From contig JAJEAR010000082.1 of assembly GCA_022822665.1 (NCBI GenBank), positions 62,001 to 126,000 on the forward strand: a stretch of 64,000 nucleotides of DNA, given 5' to 3'. Below the pieces are notes generated by a model that did not search any database, was not told the DNA's origin, and saw only the letters and a program-made list of their open reading frames with translations. The position numbers and the translations under genes are program-made. Shown here in pieces: positions 44,320 through 52,786 of the stretch. This DNA is from Alphaproteobacteria bacterium. GTDB lineage: Bacteria; Pseudomonadota; Alphaproteobacteria; Thalassobaculales; Thalassobaculaceae. Every line of letters begins with the position of its first letter. Position 1 is the stretch's first letter.

Positions 44320-44790
44320 CTATTGCCGGACGGCCCGGACCCGCATTATCGATCCTTCCACGCCGGTGACCTCCACCACTGTGGCCTGGGGGATCGTCTC
44401 CCCGGTGTCCGACACCGCGCTCCACCAGCTGTCGTCGAGGCGGATCTGGCCGCGGCCCGCCTCGAGCGTTGTCTCCAGCTGCACGCGCCTGCCGAGATAC
44501 TGCCGTCCCCGGGCGTTCAGGCCGTCCGCCCTGGACGACTGCCGGGCCCTGACCAGAAGCGGCCGCCCGACGGCTGTTGCAACGACGGACAGGACGGCGA
44601 AGACCGCCAGTTGCAACCGGATGTCGAGGTCCGGCCAGACCACGAGCACGAGCCCGCAGACCACCGCCGCACCGGCCGGAAACAGCAGGAAGAACGACAT
44701 GCTCATGATCTCGAAGCCGAACAGAATCACGGCCAGCGTAAACCAGTGCCAGTAGGTGGGTTGCAGCAGGAACGCGAGGTCGGCATCCAT
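44320..44790 (-). CDS. NfeD-family membrane protein
   Basis: The 156-residue protein has N-terminal membrane helices (WHWFTLAVILFGFEIMSMSF, FPAGAAVVCGLVLVV and LQLAVFAVLSVVATAV) and a C-terminal OB-fold domain (about 95-156, with LGRRVQLETTLEAGRGQIRL). NfeD proteins work with SPFH proteins in membrane microdomains and quality control. Its ATG overlaps the stop of the SPFH gene by one base, so the pair is coupled. Confidence 0.9.
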   Translation of the reverse strand: MDADLAFLLQPTYWHWFTLAVILFGFEIMSMSFFLLFPAGAAVVCGLVLVVWPDLDIRLQLAVFAVLSVVATAVGRPLLVRARQSSRADGLNARGRQYLGRRVQLETTLEAGRGQIRLDDSWWSAVSDTGETIPQATVVEVTGVEGSIMRVRAVRQ

Positions 44791-45797
44791 CACGGCTCTC
44801 CGGCGGTCCCGGTCCACGGCCCGCCACCGGGTTGCGGCGGCGGCGCCGCGGGCGTGGACGGCGCGGGTTGTCCCGATGCGGATCGCGCGATCTCGACGAT
44901 GCCGGCGAGGCTGCCGATGAGGGACGACGCCTCGAGCGGCACCATGATCACCTTCTGGTTCTCGGCCGATGCGATTGCCTCGAGCGCCTGGGTGTAGCGC
45001 TGCGCGACGAAGTAGTTGATCGCGTTAAGATCACCGGACGCGATGGCCTCGGAGACCATGGTGGTGGCCCGCGCTTCGGCCTGGGCCGCCCGCTCGCGGG
45101 CCTCGGCGTCGCGGAACGCGGCGTCGCGACGTCCCTCCGCTTCCAGCACCAGCGAGGCCTTCTCTCCCTCCGCGCGCAGGATCGCGGCCTGTTTCTCTCC
45201 CTCGGCCTGCAGGATCTCGGCCCGCTTCTGGCGCTCCGCCATCATCTGCTGGTTCATCGCCCGGGTGAGGTCCGCCGGCGGGGTGAGGTCCTTGATCTCG
45301 ACCCTGGTGACCTTCACGCCCCAGGGATTGGTCGCAAGATCGATGACGCGAAGCAGTTTCTCGTTGATGTCGTCGCGCCGGGACAGCACGTCGTCCAGCG
45401 TCATGCCGCCGATCACCGAGCGGATGTTGGTCAGCGCCAGGTTGGTGATCGCCTGGCGCATGTCCTTCACCTCGTAGGCCACCTTGGCCGCGTCGATGAC
45501 CTGATAGAATGCGACGCCGTCCGCCGAGACGGTGGCATTGTCGCGGGTGATCACGTCCTGGCCCGGAATGTCGAGCACGGTTTCCTGCATGGAAATGCGC
45601 TGTCCGATCCGTTCGACCAGGGGAATGACGAGGTGCAGCCCGGGGGTCAGCGTGCGGGTGTAGCGGCCGAATCTCTCGACGGTCCATTCGGAGGCCTGCG
45701 GGACGATCCGCACACTGCGGAATACGAGAAGCAGTGCGAACCCGAGGCCCGCCAGGACAAAGATCAGAAACGGGGTCGAGGTGAGGTCGCTGTCCAT
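44790..45797 (-). CDS. SPFH/Band 7 membrane protein (QmcA/stomatin-like)
   Basis: The 335-residue protein has an N-terminal membrane helix (about 8-27), the Band 7 domain (about 28-190, with WTVERFGRYTRTLTPGLH and EVKDMRQAITNLALTN) and a long coiled-coil rich in the EGEKQAAILRAEGE type of repeat, ending in a proline-rich tail. Such proteins oligomerise into membrane rings and pair with NfeD partners as here. Confidence 0.92.
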   Translation of the reverse strand: MDSDLTSTPFLIFVLAGLGFALLLVFRSVRIVPQASEWTVERFGRYTRTLTPGLHLVIPLVERIGQRISMQETVLDIPGQDVITRDNATVSADGVAFYQVIDAAKVAYEVKDMRQAITNLALTNIRSVIGGMTLDDVLSRRDDINEKLLRVIDLATNPWGVKVTRVEIKDLTPPADLTRAMNQQMMAERQKRAEILQAEGEKQAAILRAEGEKASLVLEAEGRRDAAFRDAEARERAAQAEARATTMVSEAIASGDLNAINYFVAQRYTQALEAIASAENQKVIMVPLEASSLIGSLAGIVEIARSASGQPAPSTPAAPPPQPGGGPWTGTAGEP

Positions 45798-46331
45798 GAT
45801 CCGGTTCCTCCGCTCTGCGGGGCTGGTCGTCGTCGGCGCGTCACGTCACACCAGCAGTGTACCATCCCTCGCAGCCGGCATCGTTGCGATATGTGCACCC
45901 CCTGACCTCGATGCGGGACGGCGAGGGAGACCCGTGACGGGAGCAGAGATCCGATCCCGGGTACCGGCGCAGACCCCTGGAGCAGCCGACCGCTGCGCTG
46001 GGCCGTGTGCGAGGGCCTGCACTCCTCGCGTCGCCCGGCGTGGCGCGGTGCACAACGAGGTGGTTCGCTGCAGGGACTGATGCCGAATTGGCCCAGGCCC
46101 AAACCTCGCCGGGTCCAGCCCTTGGGGTGCCAGGATCCGCAAGCGCGCAGTGAGGGTGGCGGGCGTTGAGAAGTGAACCCGCCTCCACACATACACCTCT
46201 TGGCATCGGGGAAACGCGTGTGGGGACTCAGGCTTTTCGACAGGAAACACTATTGATGGCAGCCACTTCGCCTGTGCAGCACGTCGGTGTCGGACCGGGG
46301 CGTCGGGCGTGTCCAGAACACCCAGATACCT
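45798..46331. other. Intergenic region upstream of the SPFH gene, no gene recognised
   Basis: About 530 bases. Several overlapping frames are open on the minus strand, but their translations are proline-, serine- and arginine-rich and match nothing I know. I compared the sequence with RNase P, tmRNA and 6S features and found no support. It borders the helicase relic. Confidence 0.45.
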
Positions 46332-46852
46332 TCACCGGAGGCCCTCCACCGGGTGCCGGCAGCCACGCACGCCGCCTTCCTCGCCGACGAATTCTTCGCG
46401 CATCCAGTCATCCACAAACCGGCCGAAGGCGAACTCCGCCTGGTCGCGGTCCGTCACGGAGGCCCCGGGGTCGATGTCGGTTTCGACCGGATAGGACGTT
46501 ATCGGGCGATGACAGAAGCCGCGGATGGTCGAGCAGGTCGCCTCGGCGAGCGCCGCATCGGCCCAGGCGATGTCGCCGCTCTGCTTTTCCGACAGGTCTA
46601 CGGGGAGTGCGGAGCCAAGTGCGACCGGAACGTCATTGGCCGCAAGCACGCTCACCAAGGTCCACGCCCAATTGAGTAGTTCGCTCGCGGCGAACCCGGT
46701 GAACGTTACCGCGGCAATGGATTTGGGGCCACGCCAGCCTCCAGCAGCGTAGCGGTCCGACCCGCCAGAACCGCTGTCTTGCCCGATTCCGCGCAGGCTT
46801 CGACAAGGTAGAGAGCGGTCACGGGTCCCGGCGGCATCGCGCCGCGCGGCAT
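46332..46852 (-). pseudogene. UvrD/AddA-type helicase, N-terminal relic
   Basis: Two minus frames together resemble the start of a UvrD-like helicase. From about 46852 the translation reads VEACAESGKTAVLAGR, a damaged Walker A (canonical AGAGSGKT). At about 46712 the frame shifts and IAAVTFTGFAASEL (motif Ia-like) follows, then STIRGFCHRPITSYPVE, close to the STIHGFCQRL block of these helicases, and DRDQAEFAFGRFVDDWMRE. Everything after roughly 170 codons, including the rest of the helicase, is missing. It lies downstream of the mcrBC genes on the same strand. Confidence 0.75.
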
Positions 46853-46980
46853 TGTCGGAAAGAAACAGAGGTCATTTCGCCATCTCCCCAACAGCCTCAT
46901 CGACGAACGGCGTCCATGGAACTTTAAGCCCCCGACAAGCTGAAAGCCAAGTGCCTCTCCCGCTCCGCTCACGCTTCCCC

Positions 46981-47220
46981 TCAGTTGAAGCGCTGGATTA
47001 TTGCAATCAGTCTCCTACCGTCCGGCAGCTCCTCGAAAGACCATGTGTTTCGGTCCGTGAACTCGGCGACCTGTCCCGACAGCGCCGAACACGTCCCGCC
47101 GAGCTGCTCGGACTGCGCCGGCGATTCCTCGACCGGCAGCAGGTCGGGCGTAAGCGCAAAGGCGCCCGGCCACCTCAAGGTCGAGCTCGGTGCGCAGCGT
47201 CGTTGCAGAACTGACTCCAT
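46981..47220 (-). CDS. Small unrecognised ORF downstream of mcrC
   Basis: A 79-residue product starting MESVLQRRC, with the segments PDLLPVEESPAQSEQL and SGQVAEFTDRNTWSFEELPD and a C-terminus RLIAIIQRFN. It looks like real protein rather than a shadow frame. A second frame (47248-47015, starting MTQLRLGLDYGV) overlaps it, so the true start may lie there followed by a frameshift, or this may be the tail of a longer lost gene. It begins 32 bases after mcrC in the same direction. No function can be given. Confidence 0.4.
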   Translation of the reverse strand: MESVLQRRCAPSSTLRWPGAFALTPDLLPVEESPAQSEQLGGTCSALSGQVAEFTDRNTWSFEELPDGRRLIAIIQRFN

Positions 47221-47251
47221 AGTCCAGACCGAGGCGGAGCTGCGTCACAAC

Positions 47252-48370
47252 TCAATCGCTCCCACAAAGGAGTGGCTCATCCACGATGCGCAATAGGCCG
47301 GCCCGAAGGTCAGAGGGAGGTCCGGCTAGATTCACGGTGGCGAACCGGAGAACATGGCCCTGGATCTGCGCGGCTTCGTCGATGGGGTGCTCCGTGGTTG
47401 GATGCAGGAGCACGCCTTCGGCGAGCCCGGTGACAGGGGGACCGTCGACCTGGGAACGAAGGTAGGCGTAGATCTGATAGAGGTACCCACTACGTAAGGC
47501 GGCGTCTCGAAATTGGGCGGGTTTGAGCAGGGACGTGAACTTCGTGTCGATTACGATTTTTCGCCCAGTGTCCTTGTGAAAGAGCTCGATGTCCGTCTCC
47601 ATCCTAGGGAGGATTGCCGCAAGTCCAGGCGTGCTAGCTTGGAGCGGCCAGTGAAGGACGCGTCCATGTGAGATTGTCCAGCCTTGGGGTGGGAGGACAA
47701 CACTGTAGAAGCCGTAGACCGCGCGTTCGAAGAGCTTGCGAAGCCAATACACATCGCGATCCGCCTGCGCCAGCAATTGCTCGCCTCTGGTCTCGGTGGG
47801 CAAAGCGAGGTCGAAGGCTAAGCGGGCAACCGCGATCATGAAGCGGTCGTTGGAATCGTGGCGTCCGAAACGATCCGCGCTTACCTCACGAGTCGAGGGG
47901 ACTCGCTCGCCGACACCCATTGCGCGGAGGTGCCGAGCGAGAACCCGGCAGCGGTGCGCGAGGGGAGGTTTCGAAACTACACGCGCGATTAACTCCAGTG
48001 CCCCTCGGACGAAACGACTGCGCGGCGTATCGATGGTGAGATCCTCATAGCGGCACGCGACCTTGCCCTGTTCGATGAGTTGCCGAGACTCGGTGCGGAG
48101 GAGGTCGATGGTCCCGCGCACACGATCCAGGACGGCCTTTCGGGGTTCGTAGGCACGATGGAGGTTTCTCCTCAACCGTTTTTCCACCACGCGGGCGAGC
48201 AACTCGGCGATGACGTCCGGGAGTTCGTCAGGCATATCCTCGACGTCAAGACGATCCTTGCCCCGCATCCGGAATAGGTCCGATGCGTAAAGCATGAGCA
48301 GCCAGACGTTGCGAAGCGGAATGCCGTTCGCCCCGGTGGCACGGGAGTTATGTTGGACCTTTGGGTTCAC
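47252..48370 (-). CDS. mcrC: McrC-family nuclease subunit of a modification-dependent restriction system
   Basis: McrC stimulates McrB GTPase and supplies the PD-(D/E)xK nuclease. The 372-residue protein shows an N-terminal IPLRNVWLLMLYASDLF segment typical of McrC homologues and a nuclease core with Asp260 (METDIELF) and Asp275-Thr-Lys277 (IVIDTKF). The ATG overlaps the mcrB stop by four bases. Base composition is visibly lower in GC than the flanks. All expected catalytic residues are present, so the system may be functional. Confidence 0.88.
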   Translation of the reverse strand: MNPKVQHNSRATGANGIPLRNVWLLMLYASDLFRMRGKDRLDVEDMPDELPDVIAELLARVVEKRLRRNLHRAYEPRKAVLDRVRGTIDLLRTESRQLIEQGKVACRYEDLTIDTPRSRFVRGALELIARVVSKPPLAHRCRVLARHLRAMGVGERVPSTREVSADRFGRHDSNDRFMIAVARLAFDLALPTETRGEQLLAQADRDVYWLRKLFERAVYGFYSVVLPPQGWTISHGRVLHWPLQASTPGLAAILPRMETDIELFHKDTGRKIVIDTKFTSLLKPAQFRDAALRSGYLYQIYAYLRSQVDGPPVTGLAEGVLLHPTTEHPIDEAAQIQGHVLRFATVNLAGPPSDLRAGLLRIVDEPLLCGSD

Positions 48371-50304
48371 CAGTCGTCAAGCAGGCGGTCGCGCTCTTGT
48401 CTGGCACGATCGGGGTCCTCGAACCAGTACTCCTCAAGCAGCGGCGCAAGCTCTGTCTCGACGACGTCGCGGAACCAGCCATTGACGTTATCGGGATTAA
48501 GGTTGTCAGCAGGTGTCACGTAGCTGTGCCCAACGCAGAACTGTTCACCCAGCGACTTCGTATTCGCGATTGCCTCGTTGAGCGCCACCATGCGGCTCTG
48601 GATATCGTCTGCGACCTCCGTGTCGATTCCCAGTTTCTCTGTGACCCAACGATGCCATGCTCCGTCGATCCTGGGCTTGAGGGTGGCGAACGCGAAGCGC
48701 CGACGCAGAGCCAGGTCGACAAGCGCGAGGGAACGATCCGCGATGTTCATGGTGCCGATGACGTAGACATTCTCAGGGACATGGACTCGTGTAGTTTCGT
48801 CTCCGGTGGCGTAGGCGAGTTCCAGCGCCTCTTCTTCGAGCCGCTTGTCCGCTTCGAGCAGTGTGATGAGTTCCCCGAAGATCTGGGCGGGGTTGCCGCG
48901 ATTGATCTCTTCAATGACCACTACGAACGGGGTCTCGTCGGTGCAGGCCGACTCGATTGCGCGAAGGAAGATACCTTTCGTGAGTTCAAGCCCGCTTGCG
49001 GAAGGCCGCCAACCGAGAACGAAATCTTCGTAAGACAGTGTTGGATGGAACTGCACGCTACAAATGCGTTCGCGGTCTTTGCGGCCTATCAGCGCGTAGG
49101 CAAGACGTTTAGCCAACCAGGTTTTGCCGGTTCCCGGCGGACCTTGGAGTACGAGGTTCTTCTTGGTTTCCAGTCTGTTCAGAAGTGAGTTGAGTTCGCT
49201 GCGTTCCAGGAAGCAACCGTCCTTCAGAATCGAGTCTACAGTGTATGGCGGTTCGGTTTGTGGTTTGGGGAGGAGTGGGAGAATGCCGACGGCTCGCTTG
49301 AGGCCATCCACGAGGTTGGGGTAGCCCGACACGTCGGTGAGGGTTTTGGTCACCAGCCGCGTGTCCCGGACACGGATGCCGTCACGGAAGTTGGAGTGCC
49401 AATCGACGTCGCGCACGTTCTTGTACTCTGGACGGGCAGAGTCGAAACGGTAAGCGGAGGTTACCGTGCCGTGTCCAACCACGGCGGTGGTTCCGAGCTT
49501 CGCGAAGATGGTGTCGCCCGGCTTCATGTCGTGACAGAACTGCCAGCAGGCCAACGAGTCGTTCGAGCCAAGCTTTAGGGCCTCTCGACTCTCATACTTG
49601 GTAATGTCGCCAAGGTTGTCCCAGCCTAGGCAAGCGATTCCTTCGCGTCGGCACTCGTCCCAAAATTTGGCCCTCGGACCGAGCGCCATTAGCCAGTAAC
49701 GAGGTTCGGCATTGGGCTTGACTTCCAATTGCTGGTCCAAGTTGTCGGCTTTGGTGCGTACATCAGCCAGCAGGAAAACGGTCGAGAGGAACTGCTCTAC
49801 CTCAGCTGGGCGTTCGGGAATGGGGATGGCCACGCGTGAGTTCTCGCACGGCAAACCCCTTTGCGTAGCGAGCGCGTTGAACCTCTCCTTTCGGTTGGGG
49901 TTGCGTTGTTTGTCGTGCTTTGCCGGCCGATAGGTCCAACTCAACTTGTTGTCACGGATTTCGTGTGCCTCGAACAGGATGCGCGAACGATTGCCATTGT
50001 ATGCGATCAGTGCAAATTGCGAGGCTTGCCTGCGCGACCACTGGATGAAGAGCAGAATTAGTTCGTTTGTGTCAAAGGAAATACGGAAGTCGCCAAAGCA
50101 CTCCTTACCGTCAGCCCGCGGTGTCTCGAGTTCCTCTTCAAGGCGGAACGACTCGGAATCATCCAAGCCAATTCGAACGAGTTGGCTGATTTGTTCGGCT
50201 TTGTCGCGATCCAAAAGCTCAGTCTCCGAGGATGTAGAATGCTGGAACGCCTCTGTAGGCGTCTCTGCGTGCGGGTGGACGTCTATCCCACTTCGTGACG
50301 GCAT
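48367..50304 (-). CDS. mcrB: McrB-family AAA+ GTPase with EVE-like DNA-binding region
   Basis: The 645-residue protein has an N-terminal region of unknown fold (1-195), an EVE-like module (about 202-345, starting RYWLMALGPRAKFWDECR) likely to read modified cytosine, and a McrB motor: Walker A GPPGTGKT (388-395), Walker B VVVIEEINRG (461-470) and the GTP-specific MNIADRS (519-525), then LRRRFAF. GC is low for the window, suggesting acquisition. The ATG at 50304 lacks a ribosome site and lies only about four bases after a predicted transcription start; a TTG at 50214 with GGAG nine bases upstream is a serious alternative. Confidence 0.88.
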   Translation of the reverse strand: MPSRSGIDVHPHAETPTEAFQHSTSSETELLDRDKAEQISQLVRIGLDDSESFRLEEELETPRADGKECFGDFRISFDTNELILLFIQWSRRQASQFALIAYNGNRSRILFEAHEIRDNKLSWTYRPAKHDKQRNPNRKERFNALATQRGLPCENSRVAIPIPERPAEVEQFLSTVFLLADVRTKADNLDQQLEVKPNAEPRYWLMALGPRAKFWDECRREGIACLGWDNLGDITKYESREALKLGSNDSLACWQFCHDMKPGDTIFAKLGTTAVVGHGTVTSAYRFDSARPEYKNVRDVDWHSNFRDGIRVRDTRLVTKTLTDVSGYPNLVDGLKRAVGILPLLPKPQTEPPYTVDSILKDGCFLERSELNSLLNRLETKKNLVLQGPPGTGKTWLAKRLAYALIGRKDRERICSVQFHPTLSYEDFVLGWRPSASGLELTKGIFLRAIESACTDETPFVVVIEEINRGNPAQIFGELITLLEADKRLEEEALELAYATGDETTRVHVPENVYVIGTMNIADRSLALVDLALRRRFAFATLKPRIDGAWHRWVTEKLGIDTEVADDIQSRMVALNEAIANTKSLGEQFCVGHSYVTPADNLNPDNVNGWFRDVVETELAPLLEEYWFEDPDRARQERDRLLDDW

Positions 50305-50314
50305 GCAGCGTGCG

Positions 50315-50342
50315 ATTGTTCACACCTGCACCGTACTGTCAA
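50315..50342 (-). promoter_or_regulatory. Promoter of mcrBC
   Basis: Reading the minus strand, a perfect TTGACA (50342-50337) is followed after 16 nt by AACAAT (50320-50315), four of six matches. Transcription would start near 50308, almost at the annotated ATG, so either the mRNA is nearly leaderless or translation begins at the downstream TTG. Confidence 0.5.
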
Positions 50343-50679
50343 GGACTGGTAGTCCAGTTCTGGTCGGCGATCAAATCGAGACCGGCAGCGACTTGCGGTT
50401 CCGCTCATGGTCGCTTCATCTCAAACCCACATTCGTGTCTTCAGCCACGTAAGCGAAACGGCCATTTCTTCCGTACCTACCTCACGTTACGCCCCGGCGC
50501 TTGCCGAAACATCTGTAAGCATGACTTCTGTAAATCTATTGGTAAGAGCCCCGAGAGAGGTATCGAACTCCAAACTCTTGCCCCGCATTGGGACCGTGGT
50601 CAACCAACCCGGATGTCGGGCGCGCAAGCGCGGACAGGGGCTCCCTGTCGTCGTGGGCCTGTGCCTGACGCTCCTGCCG
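50343..50679. other. Lower-GC intergenic region between mcrB and the nitroreductase
   Basis: About 340 bases, relatively A/T-rich from 50440 to 50560. A short segment near 50545-50570 resembles a tRNA T-arm on the minus strand but no cloverleaf can be drawn. It may mark the left or right edge of the acquired mcrBC segment. Confidence 0.4.
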
Positions 50680-51351
50680 TCAGACGTAGCTGACCACCTC
50701 GTCGAACGGCTTTCGTCCGATGTCGGGAACCGTCGCGTCCTTGTCCGGATAGCCGGTCACCAGCAGGAGGAAGGGCCGTTCGGCCGATTTCGGACGTCCC
50801 AGGATCTCGTTGAGGAACGCCATGGGGCTCGGCGTGTGCGTCAGCGTTGCCAGCCCGGCGAGGTGCAGCGCGGTGATCAGCATCCCGGTCGCGAGCCCGA
50901 CCGATTCCATCGGGTAGTAGTGCTTGACCTTGCGGCCGTCAGCCAGGCGGCCGTGCTTCTGGGAGAAGACGGCGATCAGATATGGAGCCGTCTCGAGGAA
51001 GGGCTTGTGCTCGTCGGTGCCCAGCGGTGCAAGTGCGTCCAGCCATTCCTGCGGCGCCCGTTCACGGTAGAACCGGCGTTCCTCTTCTTCAGCGGCTTCC
51101 CGAATCCGCCTTTTTGTCTCCGGATCGCCGACGACGACGAAATGCCACGGCTGGAGGTTGGCGCCGCTCGGCGCCGTCGTCGCGGCGGCCAGGCATTCGT
51201 CGATGATCGCGCGTGGAACCGGCCGGCTCGAGAAGTGGCGCACCGTACGCCGCCGTTTCAGATCCGCGTGGAAGTCACGCGCACGCTGCAACATCTCGTC
51301 TTCAGGGCTCTCCCGGTACCCGGGCAGCGGAACGAAGGTGGGCTTGTCCAT
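50680..51351 (-). CDS. Nitroreductase-family FMN oxidoreductase
   Basis: The 223-residue protein has the nitroreductase pattern [14 protein letters not shown] (FMN phosphate contacts, about residues 33-46), [16 protein letters not shown] and the glycine-rich [16 protein letters not shown] helix. Family members reduce nitro groups, quinones or halogenated aromatics with NAD(P)H. A 12-bp perfect hairpin lies 22 bases upstream of its ATG. GC returns to the window average here. Confidence 0.9.
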   Translation of the reverse strand: MDKPTFVPLPGYRESPEDEMLQRARDFHADLKRRRTVRHFSSRPVPRAIIDECLAAATTAPSGANLQPWHFVVVGDPETKRRIREAAEEEERRFYRERAPQEWLDALAPLGTDEHKPFLETAPYLIAVFSQKHGRLADGRKVKHYYPMESVGLATGMLITALHLAGLATLTHTPSPMAFLNEILGRPKSAERPFLLLVTGYPDKDATVPDIGRKPFDEVVSYV

Positions 51352-51372
51352 CTCGTGGTCCTCTCACCTTGA

Positions 51373-51399
51373 GCGCCGATCCCGAACCGGGATCGGCGC
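51373..51399 (-). promoter_or_regulatory. Perfect 12-bp hairpin ahead of the nitroreductase gene
   Basis: GCGCCGATCCCG (51373-51384) pairs perfectly with CGGGATCGGCGC (51388-51399) around an AAC loop. It lies 22 bases before the nitroreductase start. It could be an mRNA structure controlling that gene or a dyad operator; a rho-independent terminator is possible only in the plus direction, where T-rich bases follow. Confidence 0.5.
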
Positions 51400-51739
51400 G
51401 TGTTCCATTTGACGCGGACAGTGCCAGCAGGCAATTCGCCAGTCCGGTAACAGTACACCGGTCACGAGCGGCTGGTCCGGGCAATCCGGAATCTCTCCGC
51501 AGGCGCGCTGCTGTACGAGGGTAACGGCGCCGTCACGTAACAGGGTTCGCGCCGCGAGCCAGCCAAAGGTGTGGTCGCGCTGTCGTTGCCAGGCTCCGGG
51601 ATGCCACCGAAAACCGATGTCCCCACCGAAGCAGCGCCCGGGCAGGCCCGTACCCGCGGGACCCGCGACGTCGTTCGGACCTTGTGGGCGTGCCGGTCAC
51701 AGGCGAACTCGAGAGCAGGGTGCCGGTTGCGGCGTGATG
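51400..51739. other. Intergenic, nothing recognised
   Basis: These 340 bases lie between the HD-protein stop and the hairpin upstream of the nitroreductase. Open frames on both strands are low-complexity. The nitroreductase promoter should be here but no clear -35/-10 pair was found. Confidence 0.45.
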
Positions 51740-52378
51740 TCAGGCCTGAAGGCGGTGGCGAAGGGCAGTGACATCGACGCCGGCGGCGGCGAGCTTGCGC
51801 TCGGCTTCGGCGCGTATGGCCACGGTGAGACATCGAAGCGTGGCATCGTGGGCGGAAGGCCGGGTCATCTTCGTATAGATGAGTTCGTACTCGACGGGCT
51901 CCCAGGTCTCTGTCGGCGCGAGATTGTGCTGAAACTGGACTTCAAGCTGATCCAGTGCCCGGGCGAACCGTGCCTCGGGAGTTACGCCCGCTTCGAATTC
52001 ATGCCACAGATCGGATATCAGTCGGCCTGTGCCGTCGGTGAACATGGCGGCGATCTCCGTCATCGCCCGAGCTTCGGCCTCGGGTTTCGAGGACTTGCGC
52101 TCCGAGACCTCGAAACTGGGGATATCCCCGGTGATGGTCTCGGCGATGTCGTGCACGAGGATCATCATCAGGGCATGAGGCAGGTCAACCTTGCGTTCCA
52201 GATGCGGCGCGATGACAAGGGCCATGACCGCCATCATCCAGCAATGCTCGGCAACACTCTCCTGTCGGCCATCCGACAGCCAGGAATGGCGCAGTTCGGT
52301 CTTGAGCCGTTCCGCCAGCGTGAAGAAGACGAGCATCTCGGAGATCAGGTCGGGTGTGCAGAGTTGGCGTTTCGCCAA
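51740..52378 (-). CDS. HD-domain protein (YfbR/HDDC2-type nucleotidase-like)
   Basis: The 212-residue protein matches small HD hydrolases: LAERLKTELRHSWLSDGRQESVAEHCW with the first histidines, then LVHDIAETITGDIP (HD motif) and a later aspartate in LDQLEVQFQHN. Related enzymes dephosphorylate deoxynucleoside monophosphates. I chose TTG at 52378 because GGAGG lies exactly seven bases upstream; the frame stays open to 52774 but upstream residues look non-coding. The first ATG-coded methionine is 14 codons later. Confidence 0.8.
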   Translation of the reverse strand: MAKRQLCTPDLISEMLVFFTLAERLKTELRHSWLSDGRQESVAEHCWMMAVMALVIAPHLERKVDLPHALMMILVHDIAETITGDIPSFEVSERKSSKPEAEARAMTEIAAMFTDGTGRLISDLWHEFEAGVTPEARFARALDQLEVQFQHNLAPTETWEPVEYELIYTKMTRPSAHDATLRCLTVAIRAEAERKLAAAGVDVTALRHRLQA

Positions 52379-52786
52379 GGGAATGCCTCCACGTTTCGCC
52401 GCAGGGACGGACAGTATGGTCTGTATTGTCGTCGCAGGAGAATTCCAGACGGCCTGGCTCCGGCGACCGACCCGGTGTCGACGCCTCGCGGGAAACGTAC
52501 CTGCCGTTATCGGGCTCCCGGCAGGAATGTGCACGTGACCTGTTCCGCCCTGTCTGCCCGCTGCCCGAATCCGGCCCTGGCTGCAGCGGAACGAGCGCGG
52601 CATGATCGCGCCCGCGCCGTCGAGGTCGCAATCGACGACGATGCCGCAGTCCTGGGCCGTCTCCGTCCCGTCAGGGTTCTGATCGCCAAGTGTCCCCTTG
52701 CGCTCGAATTGGCCGGGCGATCCTCGGGGTCCGGGTGACGCTGGGCCTGATTCCAGGACGGGTGGCGGGCGCACTGCCGTAGCGGG
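52379..52786. other. Intergenic, nothing recognised
   Basis: About 400 bases between two minus-strand genes. The frame of the HD protein continues open into it without family similarity. No promoter or RNA was recognised. Confidence 0.45.

Noticed and set aside
45850-46250. Structured RNA in the gap upstream of the SPFH gene
   Set aside because: GC-rich with several overlapping frames, but no RNase P, tmRNA, 6S or riboswitch core motif could be found and no consistent fold is evident by eye.
50535-50600. tRNA-like T-arm on the minus strand upstream of mcrB
   Set aside because: The TTCGA-like loop is present, but the T-stem does not pair and no acceptor, D or anticodon arm can be drawn.
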